Assembly: GCA_964536785.1 (NCBI GenBank) | Contig: CAZHYM010000013.1 | Coordinates: 1-14,371, forward strand | Direction of reading: 5' to 3' | DNA length: 14,371 nt | Source: CAZHYM01 sp964536785 | Lineage (GTDB): Bacteria; Patescibacteriota; Saccharimonadia; Saccharimonadales; Saccharimonadaceae | Notes under the pieces: generated by a model | Told to the model about the DNA's origin: nothing | Database searches by the model: none | Seen by the model: only the letters and a program-made list of their open reading frames with translations | Program-made: the position numbers and the translations under genes | Shown: positions 6,932 through 13,593 of the stretch, piece by piece | Position numbering within the stretch: position 1 is the stretch's first letter | Layout: each line of letters begins with the position of its first letter

Positions 6932-7222
6932 TTACAGGCCGAGATTTCCTAGTCCACCCATTAGGGGTTTCATTTTTTCAGCAGCGATTTCCTGAGCTTT
7001 AGCCATTCCATCTCTGACGGCAATTTTAATCCATTCTTCTAGATCAGATATATTTTCCAAATCAACCATATCAGGATCGATTGCTACTTTTTTAATTTTA
7101 AGTTCGCCATTTATTTGAATAATTACCGCTCCGTCTCCCGCTTCTACTTCAATAATTTCATTTGATAATTCTTTTTGCGCTTTACGGATCTCATTTAGCA
7201 TCTTTACTTGGTCAAAAGCCAT
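6932..7222 (-). CDS. ybaB: YbaB/EbfC family nucleoid-associated protein
   Basis: A 96-residue protein matching the family length. An N-terminal helix rich in Lys, Glu and Gln (about 1-25) is followed by a small beta sheet (VEAGDGAVIIQINGELKIKK, 26-45) and a helix ending in a Gly/Met/Leu-rich tail (MGGLGNLGL). Family members are dimeric DNA-binding proteins, commonly encoded between dnaX and recR. Here recR follows without a gap, but dnaX lies two genes further upstream. The start is supported by AAAGGAGTG at 7227-7235. Confidence 0.93.
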   Translation of the reverse strand: MAFDQVKMLNEIRKAQKELSNEIIEVEAGDGAVIIQINGELKIKKVAIDPDMVDLENISDLEEWIKIAVRDGMAKAQEIAAEKMKPLMGGLGNLGL

Positions 7223-7248
7223 AATACACTCCTTTAAATATTTATACT

Positions 7249-7254
7249 ATTATA
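7249..7254 (-). promoter_or_regulatory. Possible -10 element of the ybaB-recR-nrnA-cysS unit
   Basis: TATAAT on the minus strand, two bases after the TAG stop of the glycosyltransferase gene. It would give a leader of about 20 bases containing AAAGGAGTG. No good -35 is seen at 16-18 bases, so read-through from dnaX-dnaB may also feed these genes. Confidence 0.45.
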
Positions 7255-7256
7255 GT

Positions 7257-8735
7257 CTAATTCGAGTACTTTTTGTAGACATAGAAACGGTCCCCTTCTT
7301 TCATGAAGCCGTCAACTAAAATTCTATCAATACTTATTATATTGAACTGTCGATGTACGCTACGAGAAACTATTTGTTTTGGCCCAGAGCCTATTGTGAC
7401 CTTATCGGTTACAGATAGGTTTGGGTTCTTGGCGGTTAGGATTTTATAGAAATCTAATTCTAGAGGTGTGTCAACAACGATAATCGTTTCTGATTTGTCT
7501 CTTAATTCTTCGTTGATCAGAACTAGGTCTTTTCTAAATAGTCCGGCGATTTCTGGATTGTGACGGTAGCTATAAGTAAAAATATCAATTCCACTTATTA
7601 CTAAGCTAAGTATTACTAAAGTTATGGGGATTAAACCAGCAATTCTGGCATAAGGGTTATAAGGGAATATTTTGTACCAACTAGATATCAGATAATGAAT
7701 GCCAATTGCGAAAAGCACATAAGTGGGCAAGAACGCCAGAAGCGAGGCGTAGGGAGTTAGCACTCCGATTAATATAGATACAACAAACCAAGTTAAAACA
7801 ATAGTTTTGCTGTAGTGTTGTCTTTGCTTGATTGCCACATATAGTCCAAGCAATACAATTATCATTGAGCTAAAATTAAATATCGGCGTTGGTATGAAAC
7901 TTTGGTTTATAGAGATACCAAATCCAAAGTACGAGAACAAAAGCGATTGCAAATTTTCTAATGGATTGAATCCTCCGCTGAGGCCCAATAATTCCCAACC
8001 TAGAGTGGGATTTTTTGTCAGTGAAATGACCAAAGGTAAAATTGTTGCCACGCCAGCTAGGACCGATACGGCGATGTATTTGTTGTCGGCTAAACGGATT
8101 GATTTTTTGGCTATGAATCTTATATGAGGATGAGCCAAGACTGAAATTGTAATGATTCCTATGATGTAAATTGTCAAAGGTGTGTATAGGCTTAGTGATA
8201 TTAATGGTGAGGCTACAATTAGTAAATAATTTAGAACTTTAGTTTTATCTTTGTAATCCTTTAGTTTAAAAAATTCAATTAGGTAGTGAATTATTAAGAG
8301 TATCAACGCTGACCAAAAAATTATCATTATTTTAGGCGTTCCGTCTTGCATGAAGAACATTAAGCGACTTGTACTTATGGCTGCAAAACAAGATAAAATA
8401 GCCGTTCGAGTGTTGGTCCAAAGTTTAGAAATTATTATCAGACAAATTATGCTTATAATCGCAAATATAGTTGACGGTAATTTAATTGTAACTGGACTGA
8501 GGCCAAAAGCATCAATGAGCAATTTCTGAATAATCCGATATGGTAAATCTATTAAATTAGTGAAACCCGCTAAACGGTCACTGATAATGGCTGAGCGCAT
8601 TTCGTCGATTGACAGTGTCTGACTCCCATAAAATAGCCTCAGCCCGATGATGATTAAGAAAGCCAGGAATATTATTACTGCGCCGATTTTATATCTCAAT
8701 TTATAGAGCGTAAGCTCGCTGACGCTAAACTTCAT
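7257..8735 (-). CDS. Polytopic GT-C type glycosyltransferase, PMT/ArnT-like
   Basis: A 492-residue membrane protein with about ten or more hydrophobic segments starting at residues 16-33, and a soluble C-terminal stretch of about 85 residues. The first outside loop has SIDEMRS (42-48), where GT39/GT83-type enzymes place a catalytic acidic pair. KLPSTIFAI (85-93), a short RTAILSCFAAI helix and LMFFMQDGTPK (125-135) follow the order RLPSALF / AALLAALL / YSREARPY of such enzymes. These use polyprenyl-phosphate sugars and transfer to lipid or protein outside the membrane. Donor and acceptor are unknown. The ATG overlaps the dnaB stop by one base (TAATG), with AAGGAG 11 bases upstream. The placement among DNA metabolism genes is unexpected. 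Confidence 0.75.
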   Translation of the reverse strand: MKFSVSELTLYKLRYKIGAVIIFLAFLIIIGLRLFYGSQTLSIDEMRSAIISDRLAGFTNLIDLPYRIIQKLLIDAFGLSPVTIKLPSTIFAIISIICLIIISKLWTNTRTAILSCFAAISTSRLMFFMQDGTPKIMIIFWSALILLIIHYLIEFFKLKDYKDKTKVLNYLLIVASPLISLSLYTPLTIYIIGIITISVLAHPHIRFIAKKSIRLADNKYIAVSVLAGVATILPLVISLTKNPTLGWELLGLSGGFNPLENLQSLLFSYFGFGISINQSFIPTPIFNFSSMIIVLLGLYVAIKQRQHYSKTIVLTWFVVSILIGVLTPYASLLAFLPTYVLFAIGIHYLISSWYKIFPYNPYARIAGLIPITLVILSLVISGIDIFTYSYRHNPEIAGLFRKDLVLINEELRDKSETIIVVDTPLELDFYKILTAKNPNLSVTDKVTIGSGPKQIVSRSVHRQFNIISIDRILVDGFMKEGDRFYVYKKYSN

Positions 8736-10075
8736 TATTCTTCGTGCTCCTTGTCTACAGACATAAAACGCAAACGGTCTGGGTGGAAATAAAGTTCGAC
8801 TTTGCCAGTTGGGCCATTTCGGTGTTTAGCAATTATGAGATCGGTGATGTTTTCACGCTCAGTTTCTGGGTTATAATAAGCTTCTCGGTAGATGAACATA
8901 ACAATATCGGCATCTTGCTCAATTGATCCAGATTCTCGTAAGTCAGCCAGTTGCGGAATTTTGGGATTTCTAGTTTCAACAGTTCTTGATAGCTGACTTA
9001 GAGCAATTACTGGAACGTTTAGCTCTCGGGCTATGAGTTTCAACCCTCTAGAAATTTCACTAACCTCCTGAACTCGATTGCCATCACTTGAACGCATACT
9101 ACTTTGCATGAGCTGTAAATAGTCAACGATTATAAGTCCTAGTTCAGCATCGTGCGCGGCTCGACGAGCTTTTGTTCGCATCTCTAGTACGCTTAAACCA
9201 GGGGTATCGTCAATTAAGATTGGCGCTTCAGCCATGCTGCCCATAGCTTCGGAGATTTTTGAAAAATCGTCGTTATTTAGATTGCCGGTTCGAATTTTCC
9301 AAGCATCAACCCCACTAGCGTCAGCTAGCATACGGTCGACAAGTTGTTCTTTGCTCATCTCGAGGCTAAAGAACAATACTGCCTTTCTCGCCATTGTTGC
9401 AACATTATACGCTAAATTTGTGACAAGCGTAGTCTTACCCATTGCTGGTCGTGCGGCTAAGATAATTAGATCCGATTTCTGGAGACCTGCAGTGATTTTA
9501 TCTAAATCACGGTAGCCGGTAGTCGTTCCGCGTAAACTGCCTTTATTCTTATGGAGCTCTTCTATACGATCCCAGCTATCCGTTAATATTTCTTCGATTG
9601 AAACTAGATCTTTTTTAATATTTTGATTAGAAACGCTGAATATCTCTTTTTCGGCTTTTTCAAGTAATTCGCCAACTGTAGTGTCCTGCTCATAGCCTAA
9701 CTCGGCTATTTCACCACTAGCTTTAATTAATCTGCGCCTTACGGAATTTTCAGAAACCATGTCGGCATAGGCTTCGGAATGGGCTGACGTTGGAACGTGG
9801 TTGGTTAATTCTGCAAGGTATGCAGATCCTCCAACTTTTTCAAGTTTTTTTCGAGCCTTTAGATCGTCCGTCAGGGTTAGTAAATCAACCGGAACGTGTT
9901 TCTCAAACAAGCGGAGCATTGATTCGAATATAAGTTTATGTTTGTCGTCATAAAAGTCATCGCTCTTAATTTTTTGGGCAACGTTAGACAAGGTATCTTC
10001 GTCAATTAAAATTGCACCTAGAATGCTTTGCTCGGCATCTAAGTTCTGTGGGGGGATTTTACCTTCTTTACGCAT
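8735..10075 (-). CDS. dnaB: Replicative DNA helicase DnaB
   Basis: Hexameric 5-prime to 3-prime helicase at the replication fork. The 446 residues have the standard two-domain build. The N-terminal helical domain is PPQNLDAEQSILGA (8-21) to about 150, and the RecA-like domain starts near 185. The Walker A is ARPAMGKTT (208-216), SLEMSKEQL is at 237-245, the Walker B is LIIVDYLQL (314-322), LADLRESGSIEQDAD lies at 376-390, and KHRNGPTG (417-424) carries the arginine-finger region. No intein or insertion is present. The start overlaps dnaX by eight bases. GGAG and GAGG stretches inside dnaX may serve as a weak ribosome site. Coupling of helicase and clamp loader in one unit makes functional sense. 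Confidence 0.97.
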   Translation of the reverse strand: MRKEGKIPPQNLDAEQSILGAILIDEDTLSNVAQKIKSDDFYDDKHKLIFESMLRLFEKHVPVDLLTLTDDLKARKKLEKVGGSAYLAELTNHVPTSAHSEAYADMVSENSVRRRLIKASGEIAELGYEQDTTVGELLEKAEKEIFSVSNQNIKKDLVSIEEILTDSWDRIEELHKNKGSLRGTTTGYRDLDKITAGLQKSDLIILAARPAMGKTTLVTNLAYNVATMARKAVLFFSLEMSKEQLVDRMLADASGVDAWKIRTGNLNNDDFSKISEAMGSMAEAPILIDDTPGLSVLEMRTKARRAAHDAELGLIIVDYLQLMQSSMRSSDGNRVQEVSEISRGLKLIARELNVPVIALSQLSRTVETRNPKIPQLADLRESGSIEQDADIVMFIYREAYYNPETERENITDLIIAKHRNGPTGKVELYFHPDRLRFMSVDKEHEE

Positions 10076-11471
10076 CTACAGGTACCTCTTCTCCGCCACC
10101 CATAATTTCCTTAATTTTAACTATAGCTTCTTTAGATTTTGATATGTTCTCGTCAACTATAATTTTAACAGTTGCGCCTTTAAAACCTAAATCATTTAGA
10201 ATAGAAAATAGCATTTGATTGTATTTTTGACCTTCTAGGCGTTTTTTAAAGAACTCTCCGGTGGTTGAAATTATTAGAGCTTCGCCTTTTGTTTGGGCAC
10301 CGGATTTAGACAACAGGCTATAGAGGGGAAGGTTTTTGGTTTGAGCTGATTCTAACAGTTTCTGCCAATCGAAGTTTGATAAATCACAATGCAAGCTACC
10401 GTGGGCTGTTTTGGAATGTTCGGCTTTAATTTTTTTGATTGAGGACTTGATGATAGGTACTGTAGCTTTTAGACTAGACTCTTTAGTCTGAGCTTTTTGT
10501 TTTTCTGATTTAACATCAATTGTGTGGTTTTTAAACTTAGCGCATAGAGCAATTAATAATTTTGTTTCTTGGTCTTTAGCCGGTTCGACTTCAGACAAAT
10601 TAGTAATTAGCTCAATTAAGTTGGGCTCTGTTGATAATCCTAAACGAGCTTGAAGTATCGTTTGCTTAGCTATTTCGTAAGCTTCATAGTTGCTTGCGTT
10701 TAAATCATCAAGCAGTTTGACTATTTTAGCAAGATCGCCGTCGGTATAGGCGCTAATTAAATTCTCAAGGATTTCACTTGGGATTAAACCAATTATTCGA
10801 TTAACAGTTTCATCGGATATAGAATGTTTGCTATCTGACAAAGTCGATACTTGGTCAAGAAGATTAATTGCGTCACGAAAACTTCCGTCACTATATCTAG
10901 CTATTGCCTCGAGAGACTTATCCGAGATTTTAATCTTTTCTTTCTCGGCAATTTTTTTAAGATGCTTAACTATCGCAGAATTAGAAATTTTTTTAAATAC
11001 AAATCTTTGAGTTCGACTTATGACCGTTGGTGGAATTTTGTGTTCATCGGTTGTTGCAAGTATAAACACAACGTGTGCAGGCGGTTCTTCCAGTAACTTT
11101 AGAAAAGCATTAAAAGCCGACTTAGAGAGCATGTGAACTTCGTCGATAATGTATACTTTCTTATCGGCGATTGACGGCGCGATTTGGGCTTTCTCAATCA
11201 GCTCTCTAATATTGTCTACTCCTGTGTTGCTCGCCGCATCAATTTCAATGATGTCTAGATGATTTGATTCCTTGGAGTAAGGCAAGTTATTGATTGCATG
11301 AGCTAGAATCCGAGCTACGCTAGTTTTGCCTACGCCTCGAGGTCCAACAAATAGGTAACCGTGTGAAGTGCGGTTCTTTTTCAAAGCTAATTCTAATATA
11401 TCAGTGACTTGCGGTTGCCCAACAACATCAGCAAAAGATTCAGAACGGTACTTTCGATATAATGCTTGCAT
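10068..11471 (-). CDS. dnaX: DNA polymerase III gamma/tau subunit DnaX (no zinc module)
   Basis: The AAA+ ATPase of the clamp loader. Over 467 residues one sees YRKYRSESFADVVGQ (5-19), Walker A GPRGVGKTS (43-51), IEIDAASNTGVDNIRE (75-90), Walker B VYIIDEVHMLS (106-116), LEEPP (127-131) and sensor 2 GSFRDAINLLDQ (196-207). The four-cysteine zinc module normally lying between the Walker A helix and IEIDAAS is missing: only about 12 Cys-free residues (60-71) bridge it. The SRC motif reads SRT (152-154). A C-terminal tail of roughly 140 residues, including FDWQKLLESAQ, resembles short tau tails. No canonical A AAA AAG frameshift site was found at the domain III end. The start is the ATG at 11471, with a -10 element twelve bases upstream. 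Confidence 0.96.
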   Translation of the reverse strand: MQALYRKYRSESFADVVGQPQVTDILELALKKNRTSHGYLFVGPRGVGKTSVARILAHAINNLPYSKESNHLDIIEIDAASNTGVDNIRELIEKAQIAPSIADKKVYIIDEVHMLSKSAFNAFLKLLEEPPAHVVFILATTDEHKIPPTVISRTQRFVFKKISNSAIVKHLKKIAEKEKIKISDKSLEAIARYSDGSFRDAINLLDQVSTLSDSKHSISDETVNRIIGLIPSEILENLISAYTDGDLAKIVKLLDDLNASNYEAYEIAKQTILQARLGLSTEPNLIELITNLSEVEPAKDQETKLLIALCAKFKNHTIDVKSEKQKAQTKESSLKATVPIIKSSIKKIKAEHSKTAHGSLHCDLSNFDWQKLLESAQTKNLPLYSLLSKSGAQTKGEALIISTTGEFFKKRLEGQKYNQMLFSILNDLGFKGATVKIIVDENISKSKEAIVKIKEIMGGGEEVPVDA

Positions 11472-11483
11472 GATTCTTATATC

Positions 11484-11489
11484 ATTATA
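11484..11489 (-). promoter_or_regulatory. -10 element of dnaX
   Basis: TATAAT on the minus strand begins immediately after the TAG stop of the DUF2797 gene and ends twelve bases before the dnaX ATG. A leader of about six bases and no Shine-Dalgarno are predicted. The -35 region is poor. Confidence 0.5.
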
Positions 11490-12365
11490 CTAAAATAAAG
11501 ACGATTGTTGGGCATCCAATTCAATTTTCCCTATTGAGTTTGTGATTTCAATTGGATAACCAGTAAATTTTTTGAGTGGTAACGCTAATAGTTCTTCATT
11601 ATACTCACAAAGCAATATCGAGCCTAAGACTCCTACAATTTTCCCAGTTATCTGATTTTTTGCGGTCACGTCTATAACATTTTTTAATTTAGATTTATCA
11701 AATTTGGAGGCAAAAAATTTTAGATCTAGATTAATATATTCCGAATTTTCAAACTTGGTGTTTAGGTTGCTTTCAACTGTTTGTTTTGCGTCGTATAACT
11801 TCAATTTTGCTTGAGACTCATCATAATCTCGGCTAAGTAGCTCAATCTTACGGTTCAACTTAACATTTTCACAAAACATGCTCAATTTCGATATTTCTGC
11901 TTCATATTGGCGAGCAACAAGAGCTGAGCTAAATGTTTCTAAAATCAAAGCCTGCCTAGCTCCCTGCTCAAGCAACCTAGAATTTCCTCTTTTAGCAAAA
12001 GAAATCCCCACCTTAATGTCATTATCTGAAAAATAGGCCAAATAGACAAAATGAGGGAGCGAATTTCTGGCTTGTTGAGCCTGGCTAACAGAATCAGCAT
12101 TATAAAAAGCTGGATTAAAACCAGTTTTAGATTGACATATTTTGCATTGTTCGTATTTGTGATCAACTTTTTCGTGAGTTGGGCAGGCAAACCTCTCGCC
12201 TGTTTCTAAATCGTGCCAACCAGTACAGTATCGTTGGTCTAAATTAAAGACAATAGTAATTTCATCACCAAAATTTAGTTCTTTAAAGTAAATACTGTTC
12301 TCTTCAGAGATGACAATGTTGGCTATCTCATTTGAATTGAACCCAAATAAGCTTAGTATTTTCAT
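11490..12365 (-). CDS. DUF2797 family protein with four-Cys cluster
   Basis: A 291-residue protein that I assign to the DUF2797 family by its pattern. A cysteine cluster (Cys47, Cys61, Cys74, Cys77, with His51, His64 and His69 nearby) suggests a zinc ribbon. It is followed by LPHFVYLAYF (103-112), DIKVGIS (116-122), RLLEQGARQALIL (130-142) and an Ala-rich helix ARQYEAEIS. The VYLA...KVGIS...R order looks like the core of GIY-YIG type folds, which is my inference. The C-terminal 110 residues are Lys/Glu/Asn-rich with beta strands at the end (VGVLGSILLCEY). The function is unknown. It lies between the 170-residue gene and dnaX, with own -10 element, and an N-terminal ATG directly preceded by TATA. 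Confidence 0.7.
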   Translation of the reverse strand: MKILSLFGFNSNEIANIVISEENSIYFKELNFGDEITIVFNLDQRYCTGWHDLETGERFACPTHEKVDHKYEQCKICQSKTGFNPAFYNADSVSQAQQARNSLPHFVYLAYFSDNDIKVGISFAKRGNSRLLEQGARQALILETFSSALVARQYEAEISKLSMFCENVKLNRKIELLSRDYDESQAKLKLYDAKQTVESNLNTKFENSEYINLDLKFFASKFDKSKLKNVIDVTAKNQITGKIVGVLGSILLCEYNEELLALPLKKFTGYPIEITNSIGKIELDAQQSSLF

Positions 12366-12377
12366 TATAGCTCAATA

Positions 12378-12383
12378 ATTATA
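12378..12383 (-). promoter_or_regulatory. -10 element of the DUF2797 gene
   Basis: TATAAT on the minus strand overlaps the TAA stop of the upstream gene and ends twelve bases before the ATG at 12365. TTGGGC at 12401-12406 is a half-matching -35 at 17-base spacing. The leader would be about six bases and has no Shine-Dalgarno. Confidence 0.45.
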
Positions 12384-12891
12384 AGGAGGCTTCTACTGCA
12401 GCCCAAGTTGCATCAGGATTGTCTTCAGGCAAAATGATAGTGACTTGGTCGCCAATTGTAAGCTTGAAATAAGTAACACTTGCAAGTAAGATTCGGTATT
12501 CTTTACCGCCGACTTCAACATAATACATGCCGTCTTGGTTGATAAGAGTACCTATAACTTGTTTGCGGTCAACCGGACCAATCTGCTTATAAACAAACCT
12601 ACCATCATCTGAGATGGTTAATTTAAGGATGTCACCTTCAACTAATTTAGATTTTGACGCATAATTCGCTGGTACTGGATAAGTTTTGCCGTCTGGACCA
12701 ATCATGGCCTGGCCATCGAAAACTCCCTCGATAATTTTTCCGCTCATATCTTGAGCAATTTGTGCCGTAGACATCTCGTCATCATCGCCAAGAACACTAA
12801 TAAGCAATTCTTTAGCAGCGGCTAGATTTGTTTCAGCTTCAGTAATTAAAGCTTTTAATCTTTTGACTTGTTTTTCTGGTAATTCAGACAT
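12379..12891 (-). CDS. Conserved-looking coiled-coil protein with tandem OB-like beta domains
   Basis: A 170-residue acidic soluble protein of unknown function. Residues 1-32 form a helix with heptad-like hydrophobic spacing (KQVKRLKALITEAE). A short acidic linker (GDDDEM) precedes two beta-rich units of about 50 residues each. The first runs from IIEGVFDGQAMIGPDGK (53-69) through SKSKLVEGDILKLTI (79-93). The second runs from VIGTLINQDGMYYVEVGG (112-129) through LTIGDQVTIILP (144-155). The EGD/IGD-V turn in each unit and the coiled coil followed by two barrels resemble the N-terminal part of proteasomal ATPases (ARC/Mpa), but there is no AAA+ domain. That resemblance is my inference. It has its own consensus promoter, a leader of about 40 bases and AAGGAA upstream of the ATG. 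Confidence 0.75.
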   Translation of the reverse strand: MSELPEKQVKRLKALITEAETNLAAAKELLISVLGDDDEMSTAQIAQDMSGKIIEGVFDGQAMIGPDGKTYPVPANYASKSKLVEGDILKLTISDDGRFVYKQIGPVDRKQVIGTLINQDGMYYVEVGGKEYRILLASVTYFKLTIGDQVTIILPEDNPDATWAAVEASL

Positions 12892-12937
12892 GCTCGCAGT
12901 TCCTTGTCTGTTTTTATTTAAAGTTTATTTCCTATAG

Positions 12938-12966
12938 ATTCTAGCACTAGCTATAGCTGGTGTCAA
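12938..12966 (-). promoter_or_regulatory. Sigma70 promoter of the 170-residue protein, with palindromic spacer
   Basis: On the minus strand, TTGACA (12966-12961), a 17-base spacer and TAGAAT (12943-12938) form the best sigma70 match of the window. Predicted transcription start is near 12931, giving a leader of about 40 bases. The spacer contains the perfect 10-bp palindrome AGCTATAGCT (12949-12958), a possible operator. Confidence 0.75.
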
Positions 12967-13080
12967 TTGTAGCTAAAATTACAAAAAGCATTTTCCACAA
13001 GCCGTCTAGATGTATCTGTAATATCGTTGTAATTTTTACTGTTGATTTATATTTTAGACATGGTATTTTATATTTCAACT

Positions 13081-13106
13081 AAAAATGCATCCTGATTTAG
13101 GATGCA
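13081..13106 (-). terminator. Intrinsic terminator after rplL
   Basis: TGCATCC and GGATGCA (13086-13092 and 13100-13106) form a 7-bp stem with a 7-nt loop. On the minus strand it is followed by TTTTT (13085-13081). It lies about 30 bases after the rplL stop. The remaining stretch to 12967 is AT-rich, and I see no gene in it. Confidence 0.85.
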
Positions 13107-13135
13107 AAATTAGTAACAATTGGTCGATTATTGAA

Positions 13136-13531
13136 TTAGTCTAGGCTAACGGTTGCGCCAGCTTCTTCTAGAGCTTTTTTTGCTGATTCAGCTTCGTCTT
13201 TAGAAACTTTTTCTTTGATAGCGCTTGGTGCGTTGTCAACCAAAGCTTTAGCTTCGCCTAATCCTAGGCCTGTTAGCTCTTTAACGGCTTTGATAACAGC
13301 AACTTTTTGGGTTCCGCCGTCTTTTAAAGTAACGGTGAATTCTGATTTCTCGTCAGCAGCAGCGGCAGCTTCTCCGGCTGGTGCAGCCATTACAGCAGCA
13401 GGTGCAGCAGCAGATACGCCCCATTCTTCTTCTAGGTGTTTTACGATTTGACTAAGCTCTAGAGCGCTTAGTTTGTTTAGCTCATCAACAATTTTTTGTT
13501 GAGCAGCAGATAGCTTAATTTCTTCAGCCAT
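13136..13531 (-). CDS. rplL: Ribosomal protein L7/L12 (bL12)
   Basis: Multicopy stalk protein that recruits translation GTPases to the 50S subunit. The 131 residues contain the N-terminal dimerisation helices that bind L10 (about 8-37), an Ala-rich hinge (SAAAPAAVMAAPAGEAAAAA, 40-59) and the globular C-terminal domain beginning EFTVTLKDGG. That domain includes KVAVIKAVKELTGLGLGEAK, the factor-binding helix region. Length is slightly over the usual 120-125 because of the hinge. AAAGGAG lies a few bases upstream of the ATG. It is second in the rplJ-rplL operon, and an intrinsic terminator follows. Confidence 0.98.
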   Translation of the reverse strand: MAEEIKLSAAQQKIVDELNKLSALELSQIVKHLEEEWGVSAAAPAAVMAAPAGEAAAAADEKSEFTVTLKDGGTQKVAVIKAVKELTGLGLGEAKALVDNAPSAIKEKVSKDEAESAKKALEEAGATVSLD

Positions 13532-13548
13532 GTTAGTCTCCTTTGTTA

Positions 13549-13563
13549 ACCGATTAAATCGGT
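13549..13563 (-). other. Short hairpin between rplJ and rplL
   Basis: ACCGAT (13549-13554) and ATCGGT (13558-13563) form a 6-bp stem with a 3-nt loop, about ten bases upstream of the rplL ribosome site. There is no T-run, so it is not a terminator. It could be a processing or translation-tuning element. Confidence 0.4.
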
Positions 13564-13593
13564 GGGTAATATATAAAATTGGTTTTAATTAGG

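Noticed and set aside
10068..11471. Programmed frameshift producing a short gamma form of DnaX
   Set aside because: The A-runs present (around 10952-10958 and 10987) are inside the ATPase domains, and no A AAA AAG in frame with a following stem was found near the domain III end.
12892..13135. A small RNA or tRNA gene between rplL and the 170-residue protein gene
   Set aside because: Apart from the rplL terminator, a promoter and short inverted repeats, no cloverleaf or other stable structure is visible.
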